NCBI RefSeq assembly: GCF_000733125.1
Contig: NZ_JPHU01000001.1
Location: forward strand, 310,001 to 374,000
Source: Parvularcula oceani
Lineage (GTDB): Bacteria > Pseudomonadota > Alphaproteobacteria > Caulobacterales > Parvularculaceae
Direction of reading: 5' to 3'
DNA: 64,000 bases
The position numbers and the translations under genes are program-made. The notes below the pieces were generated by a model that was not told where the DNA came from, did not search any database, and worked only from the letters and a program-made list of their open reading frames with translations. This document shows positions 8,641 to 20,993 of the stretch, piece by piece (position 1 is the first letter of the stretch; each line of letters starts with the position of its first letter).

Positions 8641-9779
8641 CCGCGCTCGAAGAAGCCAATGCGAGGCTCAAGGCCTGGCTCACTGAGCACGCCCTGCCCG
8701 TCTGGGGGCGCAGGGGCCGCGACCATCGCGGCGGCTTCTATGAAGCGCTCGCGCCCGACGGCGCGCCGCTCATGGACCGGACCAAGCGCTTCCGCGTCCA
8801 TCCGCGCATGGCCTATGCCTTCGCCCATGCCGAGGCGCTCGGCTGGACCGATCTCGGCCGCAGCGCGTCGGACCATGCCTGGAGCTTCACGCTCGAAGCG
8901 GGCACCGATGACGGCAGCCTGTCGGGCGACGGGCCGTTCACAGGCTTCGTGCATTGCCTGACGCCCGAGGGCGGGGTCGAGGACGGCAGGCGCGATACCT
9001 ATGATCACGCCTTCGTCCTGCTGGCCGCCGCCTGGCGCCTGCGCGTCTTCGGCGACGAGCAGGCGGGCGAGGTCGCGAAGCGCACCCTCTCCTTCCTCGA
9101 CAGGCTGCGACAGGACGATGGCAGCTATCTCGAAGGCGTCCCCGCCGCCCTGCCCCGCCGCCAGAACCCGCACATGCACCTCTTCGAGGCCTTCCTCGCC
9201 CTGCATGCGGCAGGGGTGGAGAGCGCGCTGGAGCGGGCCCGGGCCATTCATGCTCTCTTCACGGAACGCTTCTGGGACGGCGCGGTGCTGCGGGAGTTCT
9301 TCACGCAAGACTGGGCGCTCGACCCTCAGCGCGGCGATCTCGTCGAGCCTGGCCACATGGCTGAGTGGTGCTGGCTGCTCGACGGCTATGAGGAGGCGAC
9401 CGGCGAGGACCAGTCCGCGCTCATCATGTCGCTCTACGAGGCCGCCGAACGCACCGGCCTGGGCGCCTCCGGCCTCCTCATCGACGAAGCGCATACGGAC
9501 GGCGCGCCCAGCCGCGCGACGCGCCGCCTCTGGGTCCAAGGCGAATACGCCAAGGGCACGCTCGTCCTGGCGCGGCGGGGTAAGGATGGAATGGCCGACA
9601 AGGCCGCACGCCTGATCGGCCGCTTCATGGACGACTATCTCGGCACGCCGATGCCGGGCGGCTGGTACGACCAGTATGACGAGAACGGCGACATCGTCAG
9701 CGAGGACATGCCCGCCAGCAGCTTCTACCACATCGTCAGCCTCGCGGCGGAAGCCGATCGGACGGTGGCCGCCCTCTAG
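8637..9779 (+). CDS. AGE-family epimerase/isomerase, probable mannose-6-phosphate isomerase
   Basis: A 380-residue (alpha/alpha)6-barrel protein of the N-acylglucosamine 2-epimerase family. Family features include RGGFYEAL, RVHPRMAYAFAHAE, RDTYDHAFVLLAAAW, the HMHLFEAFLAL helix with catalytic-type His, LVEPGHMAEWCWLL and RRLWVQGEYAKG. Some members of this family (the rhizobial type) act as mannose-6-phosphate isomerase. The overlap with the guanylyltransferase gene supports that role: fructose-6-phosphate to mannose-6-phosphate for GDP-mannose synthesis. A phosphomannomutase is not seen nearby. Sugar epimerase activity remains an alternative. Confidence 0.82.
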   Translation: MTALEEANARLKAWLTEHALPVWGRRGRDHRGGFYEALAPDGAPLMDRTKRFRVHPRMAYAFAHAEALGWTDLGRSASDHAWSFTLEAGTDDGSLSGDGPFTGFVHCLTPEGGVEDGRRDTYDHAFVLLAAAWRLRVFGDEQAGEVAKRTLSFLDRLRQDDGSYLEGVPAALPRRQNPHMHLFEAFLALHAAGVESALERARAIHALFTERFWDGAVLREFFTQDWALDPQRGDLVEPGHMAEWCWLLDGYEEATGEDQSALIMSLYEAAERTGLGASGLLIDEAHTDGAPSRATRRLWVQGEYAKGTLVLARRGKDGMADKAARLIGRFMDDYLGTPMPGGWYDQYDENGDIVSEDMPASSFYHIVSLAAEADRTVAAL

Positions 9780-9955
9780 GCGCGGCGGCGCCCTGTAACC
9801 ACCACGGTGACCGCCGCCCCCAGAACCGCAAGGCAGCCGATAAGCATCGCGCCCGGCGAGTCGTCATATTCGCCGAAGACGAAGAAGGCCCCACCAAGGG
9901 CTGCGACTGCCACGGCGATGAGGGGGACGAGGCTGTCTGCGAGAAGGGACTTCAT
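9776..9955 (-). CDS. Small two-helix membrane protein, hypothetical
   Basis: A 59-residue protein starting MKSLLADSLVPLIAVAVAA with two hydrophobic helices (residues about 8-26 and 34-52) joined by a short acidic turn (FGEYDDSPG), ending in GRRRA. The basic end suggests a cytoplasmic C-terminus. Its stop overlaps the stop of the epimerase gene by three bases on the other strand. I recognise no family. Confidence 0.5.
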   Translation of the reverse strand: MKSLLADSLVPLIAVAVAALGGAFFVFGEYDDSPGAMLIGCLAVLGAAVTVVVTGRRRA

Positions 9956-10133
9956 GAGTTCGCTCCGGACCTGACGGCTCGCTGGCGTGAGCACCACGCT
10001 CCGCCCCTTATACCCGGATCTACTTTACAATACAAAGCTTGTTGGTCGCAAGGAGATGCGCGGCACCACGCCGCTAGCGCAGCTGCTCCCGCCCGCCTAG
10101 CGTCGCGCCGGGCGGACGGGGCGAAATCGGGCG

Positions 10134-13813
<3,680 letters not shown>

Positions 13814-13884
13814 TTACGAGGTCGAAACAATTTAGGCGGGAACAGGTCCGGATGCCGCTCCTGATTCGATCCGCGCGCCTTCCG

Positions 13885-15009
13885 TCAGCCCAACGGAACG
13901 AGCTCGCCCTGGCGCACCGCGAAATGCTCCGCCCGCCCTTCCCATGCTGCGAACAGATCGGCATCCGTGCCGGTCATGAAGGCCTGGCAGCCGAGGGTTT
14001 CGAGGATGCCCGCCAGCGCCTCGCGCCTGTCCGCGTCGAGATGCGCCGCCACCTCGTCGAGGAGCAGGACCAGCGGCACCTCCGCGCTGTCCTTGCGCGC
14101 CGCCGCCCCAGCGAGGACGAGGCCGATCAGGAGCGCCTTCTGCTCTCCGGTGGAGCACAGGCGCGCGGGCTGATCCTTGTCCGCATGGGTGACATGGAGG
14201 TCCGAACGGTGGGGGCCGGACAGCGCCCTGCCCGCCTCGGCATCGCGCCTCCGGTTCGCGGCGAGCGTCTCGAGGAATTCGGCCTCGACATCGCTCGCCG
14301 AACGCTCCGCCAGAGCCTCTTCCAGCATCCCCTCCAGCGCCACCACGGCGCCGGGAAACGCGCCTTCCTGAAGCGCTGCATAGCCGCGCGCCAGCATGGC
14401 CGCCGTCGTCCTGCGCGCGGCCGCGACCGCGACTCCGGCCTCGGCCATCTGGGTCTCCAGCACGGAGAGAAGGCGTGGATCGGGCGCGCGCGGCCCGGTC
14501 AGCGCCGCCGTGCGCTGGCGCATCGCCGTCTCATAGGCAGAGGAGGCGCGGGCGTGCGCGGGATCCTGCGTCAGCGTCATCCGGTCGAGAAAGCGCCGCC
14601 GCTCTGATGCACCCTCCACGAAGAGCCGGTCCTGCGCCGGCGTCAGCCAGGAAAGAGCGATATAGTCGAGAAAGACGCCCGGTCCCGAAGCGGGCTCCCC
14701 GTCCACCCGCGCCTCGCGCCGCTCGGGCCGCGGCGGCGCGGAGCGGATCGACAGGCGCGTTTCGTCGGGCTCTTCGTCGCCGCCGAGGCTCGCCCCGATT
14801 CCGAACCCCTCCGCCCCCTGACGGCGGACATCCGACAGCCGCGCGGAGCGCAGTCCACGTCCCGGAGAGAGCAGGCTGATCGCTTCGAGAAGGTTGGTCT
14901 TGCCCGACCCGTTCGGCCCGCTGAGGATCACCGACCGCCCCGCGAAGCGCTGGTCGAGCGAGGGGTAGGAGCGGAAGTCGCGCAAGGTGAGGCGGCGGAT
15001 GGCGATCAT
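13885..15009 (-). CDS. recF: DNA replication and repair protein RecF
   Basis: A 374-residue SMC-like ATPase that helps load RecA at single-strand gaps. It shows the N-terminal signature LTLRDFRSYPSLDQRF, Walker A (SGPNGSGKTNLLEA), the LSPGRGLRSARL segment, the ABC signature region (STGEQKALLIGLVLA) and Walker B (PLVLLLDEVAAHLD). Its ATG overlaps the stop of the small membrane gene upstream (ATGA), so translation of recF is probably coupled to that gene rather than directly to dnaN. Confidence 0.96.
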   Translation of the reverse strand: MIAIRRLTLRDFRSYPSLDQRFAGRSVILSGPNGSGKTNLLEAISLLSPGRGLRSARLSDVRRQGAEGFGIGASLGGDEEPDETRLSIRSAPPRPERREARVDGEPASGPGVFLDYIALSWLTPAQDRLFVEGASERRRFLDRMTLTQDPAHARASSAYETAMRQRTAALTGPRAPDPRLLSVLETQMAEAGVAVAAARRTTAAMLARGYAALQEGAFPGAVVALEGMLEEALAERSASDVEAEFLETLAANRRRDAEAGRALSGPHRSDLHVTHADKDQPARLCSTGEQKALLIGLVLAGAAARKDSAEVPLVLLLDEVAAHLDADRREALAGILETLGCQAFMTGTDADLFAAWEGRAEHFAVRQGELVPLG

Positions 15010-15266
15010 GCCCCGCGTTCGCAGCGAACCTGCCGAGGCACGAGAAAACTTGCCATTAGCAGCACGACGCCGCTCCAGAAGAGCACGCCGATAAACGGGA
15101 TTTCAAAGGTTACTACCAGTCGAAACCGATGAATGAACTCCGCCATGCCTGTGAAAGGGGATGACGCACGCTCCACCGATCCGGACATAGTCACATATGA
15201 CAAGCTAAGAGCTATCATCGACCCCGCAACGCCAATCAGGCGCAGGCCAACACGCACCCAGCTCAC
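15006..15266 (-). CDS. Small membrane protein wedged between dnaN and recF
   Basis: An 86-residue protein with two hydrophobic helices: LRLIGVAGSMIALSLSYVTM near the N-terminus and FEIPFIGVLFWSGVVLLMAS near the C-terminus, joined by a loop and ending in basic residues. It starts with GTG that overlaps the dnaN stop (GTGA) and its own stop overlaps the recF start (ATGA), so it is embedded in the operon by coupling on both sides. Its base composition is visibly less G+C-rich than its neighbours. I recognise no family; the tight overlaps are the best evidence that it is a real gene. Confidence 0.62.
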   Translation of the reverse strand: MSWVRVGLRLIGVAGSMIALSLSYVTMSGSVERASSPFTGMAEFIHRFRLVVTFEIPFIGVLFWSGVVLLMASFLVPRQVRCERGA

Positions 15267-16381
15267 ACCCGAAGCGGCATCAGCACGTAGAGCGCCCGCG
15301 CGTCTTCCTCGTCCTGGACGATGGTCGGGCTCGCGGGATCGGCCAGCTTGAAGGTCGCCGTCTCACCGTCGATCTGGCCGGAGATGTCGAGGAGGTAGCG
15401 CGCGTTGAAACCGATCTCGAGTTCGTCGCCCGGGTAGTCGACCGACAGCTCCTCGGTCGCCGTGCCCGTTTCAGGGTTGTTCACGAGGAGCTGCAGCCGG
15501 TCGCCGCCGAGCGAAAGCTTCACCGAGCGCGTCTTGTCCGCCGAGACGGTCGAGACCCGGTCGACCGCGCGGGCGAAATCGGCATTGTCGACCGCCATCA
15601 CCTTGTCGTTCCCGGTCGGGATCACGCGCTGATAGTCGGGGAAGGTGCCGTCGATCAGCTTGGAGGTGAGCACAACGTCGCCCGAGGCGAAGCGGATCTT
15701 GGACGAGGTGACGCTGATCGCGACCTCGTCCTCGGCATCGTCGAGCAGGCGGCGCAGCTCGAGCACGGCCTTTCGCGGCACGATCACGCCGGGCATGCCC
15801 TCGGCGCCCTCGGGCAGCGGCGCGTCGAGGCGGGCGAGCCTGTGCCCGTCGGTCGCCACGGCGCGAAGGGACCGCATCTCGCCTTCGGTCTGCGCGTGCA
15901 GATAGATGCCGTTGAGGTAGTAGCGCGTCTCCTCCTGGCTCATGGCGAAGCGCGTCTTGTCGATCAGGCGCCGCAGGTCCGAGGAGGGCAGGACGAATCG
16001 CGTGCCGCCCTCATCCGAGGTGATCTGCGGGAAGTCCGCTTCGGGCAGGACGGCGAGCGTGAATTCCGAGCGGCCAGCGGTCAGCTTGAGGCGGCCGCCC
16101 TCCCCGCCGGTCTCGAGGCCCACCTGCGTGCCGTCGGGCAGCTTGCGCACGATGTCGAAGAGGGTCAGCGCGGAGGCCGTCACCGCGCCGTCCTGGTCGA
16201 CGTCTGCGGGCACCTGCTCGACCACTTCGATGTCGAGATCGGTCGCCGTCAGGGACAGCGTGCCGCCATCGGCGCGCATCAGGACGTTGGAGAGGATCGG
16301 AATCGTGTTCCGGCGTTCGACGACGCTCTGCACATGGCCGAGCGCCTTCAGGAGCGTGCCGCGTTCGATGGTGACCTTCAT
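15263..16381 (-). CDS. dnaN: DNA polymerase III beta subunit (sliding clamp)
   Basis: A 372-residue three-domain clamp protein that tethers DNA polymerase III to DNA as a ring-shaped dimer. It opens MKVTIERGTLLKALGHVQSVVERRNTIPIL, whose first half is the family signature, contains RKLPDGTQVGLE and LRRLIDKTRFAMSQEETRYY, and ends YVLMPLRV, the typical MPMRL-like C-terminus that lines the protein-binding cleft. It heads the dnaN-small gene-recF unit. Unlike the classical arrangement, dnaA is not immediately upstream: an oppositely oriented permease gene intervenes. Confidence 0.97.
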   Translation of the reverse strand: MKVTIERGTLLKALGHVQSVVERRNTIPILSNVLMRADGGTLSLTATDLDIEVVEQVPADVDQDGAVTASALTLFDIVRKLPDGTQVGLETGGEGGRLKLTAGRSEFTLAVLPEADFPQITSDEGGTRFVLPSSDLRRLIDKTRFAMSQEETRYYLNGIYLHAQTEGEMRSLRAVATDGHRLARLDAPLPEGAEGMPGVIVPRKAVLELRRLLDDAEDEVAISVTSSKIRFASGDVVLTSKLIDGTFPDYQRVIPTGNDKVMAVDNADFARAVDRVSTVSADKTRSVKLSLGGDRLQLLVNNPETGTATEELSVDYPGDELEIGFNARYLLDISGQIDGETATFKLADPASPTIVQDEEDARALYVLMPLRV

Positions 16382-16660
16382 GGCGTCCGGGGACCCTCCT
16401 CGCGCTCCGGCGTTCCGGGAAAATGGGTCCCGAGACTAAGCACAGCCCGCAGCCGAGCGCCAGCGGGACACCGCGCCGAATGGAACCGGAAACCGTTTTC
16501 TTCAGGTTCCAGACATCAGGAACGCCCGCCCCGCATCGCCTGTTCATGTTTGGATGCAGAGCCTTGGGCCTGCGCTAGGATCGGCGGCCGGGATGCCGCC
16601 GGGGCCGCCAGTGCGGTCAAGACCCCGATTCGCGCCGCCGGCGCATGGAGCCAGAGCCCC

Positions 16661-18442
16661 TTGACCTTGCTGCCACCGTTTCTCGCCGAATATCGCGCCC
16701 TGATCGCGCTCGGCCTCGTCGCCCTCCTCTTCGTCGGGTTCATGCGGGAGCGGCATCCGCCTTCGGTCATCGCAGCGATGGGGGCTGCGGCGTTCCTGCT
16801 GCTCGGCCTCGTTCCCGCCGACGAGGCGATGGAAGTCTTCTCGAACGAGGCCCCGATCACGATCGCGGCGTTGTTCATCCTGTCGGGCGCCTTGGTGCGG
16901 ACCGGGACCCTGGAGGCGGTGGCGACGCGCATCTTGGAGCTGGCCCGGACGCGGCCGCGACTGGCCCTCCTGCTCCTGTTCGCAGGCACTTTCCTCGCCT
17001 CTGCCTTCATGAACAACACGCCGGTCGTGATCATCACGATCCCGATCGTCACGGCCCTCGCGGCGCAGCTCGGCCGCTCGCGCAGGCGGTTCCTCATTCC
17101 GCTCTCCTACATCACCATTCTCGGCGGCACCTGCACGCTGATCGGCACCTCGACCAATCTCCTCGTCGACGGCATCGCCCGGGCCCGCGGCCTCGAAGGG
17201 TTCGGCGTGTTCGAGATGACAGGCGTCGGCCTCGTCGCCGCCGCGGTCGGCGCCACGACCCTGGCGCTGCTCGGCCGCCCGCTCCTGCCGGGCGGCGATG
17301 ACCCGGATGCGGCGCCGGAGGAGCCCTCCCCGGTGCTGAGCGAGCTGAGGGTGCGAAAGGATGCCAAGGCGATCGGCAGCCCCCTTTCCGGCCTCAGGCC
17401 GCTCGCGCCGCGCGGCGTGAGCCTCGTCGCCGCCTATCGCGGCAGCGAGAGGATCGACGGATGCGCCGAGACGACGCTGCAGGCGCGCGACCGGCTCATC
17501 ATCCGGGCGAGCGAAGCGGAGCTTCTGACCCTCGCCCGGTCACCCGATTTCGAAATGGGCTTCGCCATCCGCTCTCCGAGTTCCGCGCCCAAGGAGATCG
17601 TCACCCTGACCCTCGCCGCCAACGACCCGGCCGTGGGCGGCGCGCTGCGCGCCGCGCCATTCGCCTCGCGCCTGCCCGTGCGGATCCTCGGCGCCTCGCG
17701 GCACCGTCACCTCGCCGGACCCGATATCGCCAATCTCGTCCTCAAGGCCGGCGACCAGCTCTGGATCGAGGCGACGACGAACACGATCCGCATCCTGCGG
17801 GAAACGCCGAGCCTGATCGTATCCGGTCCGCCGCAGCAATTCGCCTTCCGGCGGGAGCGGGTCGCCCTCGCGGCCGCCACCATGGCGGGCGTGGTCGGCC
17901 TCGCCGCGCTCGGCGTCATGCCGATCTCCGCCCTCGCCCTGATCGGCGCCGCGATCATTCTCTTCCTGCGCTGCGTCGATGCGCAGGAGGCCTGGCGCTC
18001 CATCGACATGGACGTGCTGGTCCTCATCTTCTCGATGCTGATGATCGGCAGGGGGCTCGAGGCATCGGGCTCGGTGATGCTGATCGTAGAGGCCTCGACG
18101 CCGTGGCTTCAGGACCAGTCGCCCTTCATGCTGCTCCTCGGCATCTACGCGCTGACCTCGTTCCTGACGGAACTCGTCACCAACAACGCCGTCGCGGTCA
18201 TCATGACCCCGCTCGTGATCGGCCTTGCAGGCTCGCTCGGCATCGATCCGCACGCCCTCATCCTGGCGGTGATGTTCGCGGCGAGCGCGAGCTTCGCCAC
18301 CCCGGTCGGCTACCAGACCAATACGCTGGTCTATTCGGCCGGCCGCTACCGCTTCTCGGATTTCCTCAAGGTCGGCGTGCCGATGAACATCACCGTCGGC
18401 ATCGGCACCTGCCTCGCCATCGTGGCCCTGTTCGGGGTCTGA
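16661..18442 (+). CDS. SLC13-family (DASS) permease with TrkA-C domains
   Basis: A roughly 593-residue polytopic membrane transporter. Two repeated transport halves flank a soluble middle: the first has TGTLEAVATRI, FMNNTPVVIITIPIV and LGGTCTLIGTSTNLLVDG; the second has SFLTELVTNNAVAVIMTPL and SASFATPVGYQTNTLVY. The NTP/NNA and GTSTN/GYQTN motifs are the sodium and substrate sites of this family. The middle (about residues 215-390) holds two RCK_C/TrkA-C domains, as in putative sulfate or citrate transporters. No ATG fits; TTG at 16661 has GGAG ten bases upstream. It sits between dnaN and dnaA on the opposite strand. Confidence 0.87.
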   Translation: MTLLPPFLAEYRALIALGLVALLFVGFMRERHPPSVIAAMGAAAFLLLGLVPADEAMEVFSNEAPITIAALFILSGALVRTGTLEAVATRILELARTRPRLALLLLFAGTFLASAFMNNTPVVIITIPIVTALAAQLGRSRRRFLIPLSYITILGGTCTLIGTSTNLLVDGIARARGLEGFGVFEMTGVGLVAAAVGATTLALLGRPLLPGGDDPDAAPEEPSPVLSELRVRKDAKAIGSPLSGLRPLAPRGVSLVAAYRGSERIDGCAETTLQARDRLIIRASEAELLTLARSPDFEMGFAIRSPSSAPKEIVTLTLAANDPAVGGALRAAPFASRLPVRILGASRHRHLAGPDIANLVLKAGDQLWIEATTNTIRILRETPSLIVSGPPQQFAFRRERVALAAATMAGVVGLAALGVMPISALALIGAAIILFLRCVDAQEAWRSIDMDVLVLIFSMLMIGRGLEASGSVMLIVEASTPWLQDQSPFMLLLGIYALTSFLTELVTNNAVAVIMTPLVIGLAGSLGIDPHALILAVMFAASASFATPVGYQTNTLVYSAGRYRFSDFLKVGVPMNITVGIGTCLAIVALFGV

Positions 18443-18460
18443 CGGCGGCCCGGCGCGGGT

Positions 18461-19972
18461 TCAGCCGCGCTCGAACTCGTCGAAGATGGCGGTGATCCGG
18501 TCGCCGAACACGGCATCGGTCTCGGCCAGGATCTCGGCGGCCTTCACCGAATGCATGACGGTGGTGTGGTCGCGGTGAATCATCGCGCCGATGCCGGTCA
18601 GCGGCGTGTCCGTCAGCTTGCGCGCGGCGAGGCAGAAGGCATGGCGAGCACGCACGATGGGCTGCTTGCGGGCCCGTCCGGCGACCTCTTCCTTGGTCAG
18701 GCCGAAAGTGCGCACGGTGAAGTCGAACACGTCCTCGATCGTGACCGCCTGGCGGCGATGGGACAGATGCTCTGCGAGAAGCTTGCGCACGCGCTCGTCG
18801 GAGAGGCTCGCGCTGCCGGCGGATTGCTGGCCGCGCGGGGCGCCTTCCGCCTCGATCGCGACCTGGATCAGCGAGAGCATCCCTTCGAGTTCGCGCACGG
18901 AGTCTTCGCAGCGGCGGGCGATCAGGTCGAGATGGCGCTGCGGGATGGTGATGCCGGACTGCGCCTCGAAGACGGCGGCGGCCTGACGGGCGACCCGCAG
19001 GCGCAGGTCGTAGTCCGGCCGGTCGATCGAGACGCAGAGGCCACCGGCCAGCCTGTCGGCCAGGCGCTGGGAGATGCCGGTCTCGGCGAGCCGCGCGGGC
19101 GGCAGCGCACCGGCGACGAGCACGCGCTTGCCCGCGCCGCGCAGGCGGTCGATCAGGCAGTCGAGCTCTTCCTGGGTGCGCTTCCGGCCGCGCAGGAGCT
19201 GGATATCGTCCACCATCAGGACGTCCGTGCTCTGCAGGAAGCTGCGCAGCTCCTTGACCGATTTGGAGATGAAGGCCTCCGACACGTCGGTCATCAGGCT
19301 GTCATAGGTCAGGTAGAGGACATTGTCCCCGCCCCTGCGGCGCAGCCATTCCTGCGCGGCGGCGTTCAGGAGGTGCGTCTTCCCGCGCCCGGCGGAGCCG
19401 TAGATATAGGTCAGCGGCGCGCCCGTGCCGTCCAGCATCTTGGTGACGGCATGGCGGGCCAGCCGGTTGGTGTCGTTGACGCAGAAGCGCTCCAGCGTCA
19501 TCGCGCTGTGGAAGCTCGAAGGCAGCGCGCTGTCGAAGGGCTGCGCGGCGGCCTGCGGCTGTTGAGGCGGCGTCTGGGGCTGTTCCCGTCTGGCGATGTT
19601 CACGGCGGCGCCTCCCTCGGCGCGCCCTCCGGCATGGAAGGGCGATGCGGTGACTCTAGGCGCGGGACGCGCCGGGGCCAATGCGGCGGGGCTTTCCGCC
19701 CGCTGGACCTGGGCGAGATCCTGCACGCCCTTGACCGAGAGACGGTTCACCGGGCCGCAGCTCTTGTTCCAGACCTCGCGCATGCCGCTGGCGAAGCGCT
19801 GCGAGATCAGGCTGGCGGAGAAGCGCGTCGGCGTATGCAGGACGACGCGGCCCTCGCCCGCCTCGGCGAGACCGAGCGTTTCGAAATAGCTGTCATAGAC
19901 CGCCGGTCCGAAGCGGTCGCGCAGCTCGGACTTGAAGGTCGAAAAGCGTTCTTGATCGATGGACGTCGGCAT
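18461..19972 (-). CDS. dnaA: Chromosomal replication initiator protein DnaA
   Basis: A 503-residue AAA+ initiator that binds DnaA boxes and opens the origin. Domain I begins MPTSIDQERFSTFKSELRDRFG. A long Ala/Pro/Gln linker (about residues 95-165) precedes the ATPase core with Walker A (YGSAGRGKTHLL), Walker B (VLMVDDIQLLRG) and the box VII arginine region. Domain IV carries the DNA-binding signature (IHRDHTTVMHSV). The ATG at 19972 is chosen because the upstream codons to 20008 do not resemble DnaA. The partner dnaN is 2 kb away across the SLC13 gene. Confidence 0.96.
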   Translation of the reverse strand: MPTSIDQERFSTFKSELRDRFGPAVYDSYFETLGLAEAGEGRVVLHTPTRFSASLISQRFASGMREVWNKSCGPVNRLSVKGVQDLAQVQRAESPAALAPARPAPRVTASPFHAGGRAEGGAAVNIARREQPQTPPQQPQAAAQPFDSALPSSFHSAMTLERFCVNDTNRLARHAVTKMLDGTGAPLTYIYGSAGRGKTHLLNAAAQEWLRRRGGDNVLYLTYDSLMTDVSEAFISKSVKELRSFLQSTDVLMVDDIQLLRGRKRTQEELDCLIDRLRGAGKRVLVAGALPPARLAETGISQRLADRLAGGLCVSIDRPDYDLRLRVARQAAAVFEAQSGITIPQRHLDLIARRCEDSVRELEGMLSLIQVAIEAEGAPRGQQSAGSASLSDERVRKLLAEHLSHRRQAVTIEDVFDFTVRTFGLTKEEVAGRARKQPIVRARHAFCLAARKLTDTPLTGIGAMIHRDHTTVMHSVKAAEILAETDAVFGDRITAIFDEFERG

Positions 19973-20301
19973 GGCGGAACTCGGGCAATAGAGGGCCGTG
20001 CTCCGCATCGGGCGGATGCGGCCCAGAGATGAAACATTCGCGGTAGAGACAGCGGGCGGCGCCGCCTCGGCCCAAACTGGGCGGTCAGCGTAAACGCCGC
20101 GTAAATTCCGCGGCGGACGCGTCTCGAACCGGGACGGCTATGGGCTGAGACTCGGGGATGGCCGCTTGCTCACTGATCCCGAACCGTGCGCCATGACCTT
20201 CCCCTTCTTCCTGAATTCAAACGATTTGCACCGTCCGATACCAGCTTCGCCACAGTATTCCCACGGCCTGTCGATGACAAGACGATGACCGGTTGAGTCA
20301 G

Positions 20302-20327
20302 GCGATTCTCTCGCGCGATTCTCACGC
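20302..20327. repeat. Tandem 13-bp repeat upstream of dnaA
   Basis: GCGATTCTCTCGC at 20302-20314 is followed directly by GCGATTCTCACGC at 20315-20327, with one mismatch. It lies about 330 bases upstream of the dnaA start in the non-coding region. It could be a protein-binding site or chance; no known consensus fits. Confidence 0.45.
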
Positions 20328-20536
20328 AGTCGAGCTGGAATCGCCGTGAATCAAGCGTTTACCTCTGCTTAAGAAATTTCCTGGCGCGACTCGACTCTTT
20401 TCAACAACGGTTGGAATCTTCTGCACGGCACAAATGTATGATTTTGTTCGAAAATAAGGAACAAAAGCGCACCACGGACGCCGGTCACAACATCTGGTGC
20501 CCAGCAAACTGGACTCGCACAAGACTCGCTCGCAAC

Positions 20537-20566
20537 AAAAAACCCGCCCCAAAATGGGACGGGTTT
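20537..20566 (-). terminator. Rho-independent terminator of rpsT
   Basis: Read on the minus strand, AAACCCGTCCC (20566-20556) pairs with GGGGCGGGTTT (20550-20540) with a single mismatch around a five-base loop, followed by a T run (20542-20537). It is 77 bases past the rpsT stop codon. A second hairpin (CTCCCGC at 20613-20619, GCGGGAG at 20623-20629) lies between it and the stop codon. Confidence 0.85.
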
Positions 20567-20642
20567 CTGATGGATCCTGGCACACCTCGAAGGCGAACGC
20601 CGCCGCCCCCAACTCCCGCGCAGCGGGAGAGGGCGGCGCGGC

Positions 20643-20909
20643 TCAGGCGCTGATCGCCTTCACGCGGCTCGACAGGCGCGACACCTTCCGGGAGGCGGTG
20701 TTCTTCGCCACGACGCCCTTGGAGACGGCGCGGAACATTTCGGACTGCGCGACGCGCAGAGCGTCCTGAGCGGCGGCCTGATCGCCGGAGGCGATCGCCT
20801 CCTCGACCTTGCGCAGATAGGTGCGGACGCGGCTGCGGCGCGCCTTGTTGACCGCCGTGCGGCGCTCGATCTTGCGGACCATCTTCTTGGCCGAAGACGT
20901 ATTGGCCAT
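20643..20909 (-). CDS. rpsT: 30S ribosomal protein S20
   Basis: An 88-residue basic helical protein that binds 16S rRNA in the small ribosomal subunit. It starts [21 protein letters not shown], the typical S20 opening, and continues with the conserved [16 protein letters not shown] and [21 protein letters not shown] segments. The ATG at 20909 is chosen; an open extension to 20981 is not S20-like. The rpsT-dnaA neighbourhood is common in alphaproteobacteria. Two hairpins follow the stop codon. Confidence 0.97.
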   Translation of the reverse strand: MANTSSAKKMVRKIERRTAVNKARRSRVRTYLRKVEEAIASGDQAAAQDALRVAQSEMFRAVSKGVVAKNTASRKVSRLSSRVKAISA

Positions 20910-20993
20910 GCGGAAAACCTCTAAGCGGGATATGTTGGAACTCGAAGGCGGGCGCATAGCGCCGGGGGCGCCCGCCGTCAACGCCGAAGGCGC

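Larger units (their letters stand above)
19973..20642. other. dnaA upstream / rpsT downstream intergenic region
   Basis: About 670 bases without a convincing gene. It is less G+C-rich than its surroundings, particularly around 20330-20480. It should hold the dnaA promoter and ends with the rpsT terminator. I found no exact TTATCCACA DnaA box; the nearest match is TTCGCCACA at 20246-20254 (7 of 9). A 13-bp tandem repeat lies at 20302-20327. A short open frame at 20322-20612 on the minus strand looks non-coding. Whether oriC is here is unsupported. Confidence 0.6.

Noticed and set aside
15842..16660. N-terminal extension of the SLC13 permease frame back to 15842
   Set aside because: This part lies antisense to dnaN and does not resemble a transporter. 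The membrane-protein sequence begins near 16661, so the long frame is chance.
20322..20612. 96-codon minus-strand frame between rpsT and dnaA
   Set aside because: It overlaps the rpsT terminator, lacks a ribosome-binding site and has unlikely composition (Cys-rich, with no domain).
20009..20640. Chromosomal replication origin (oriC) next to dnaA
   Set aside because: No cluster of DnaA boxes was found; only one 7-of-9 match. In alphaproteobacteria oriC is often elsewhere, so I do not claim it.
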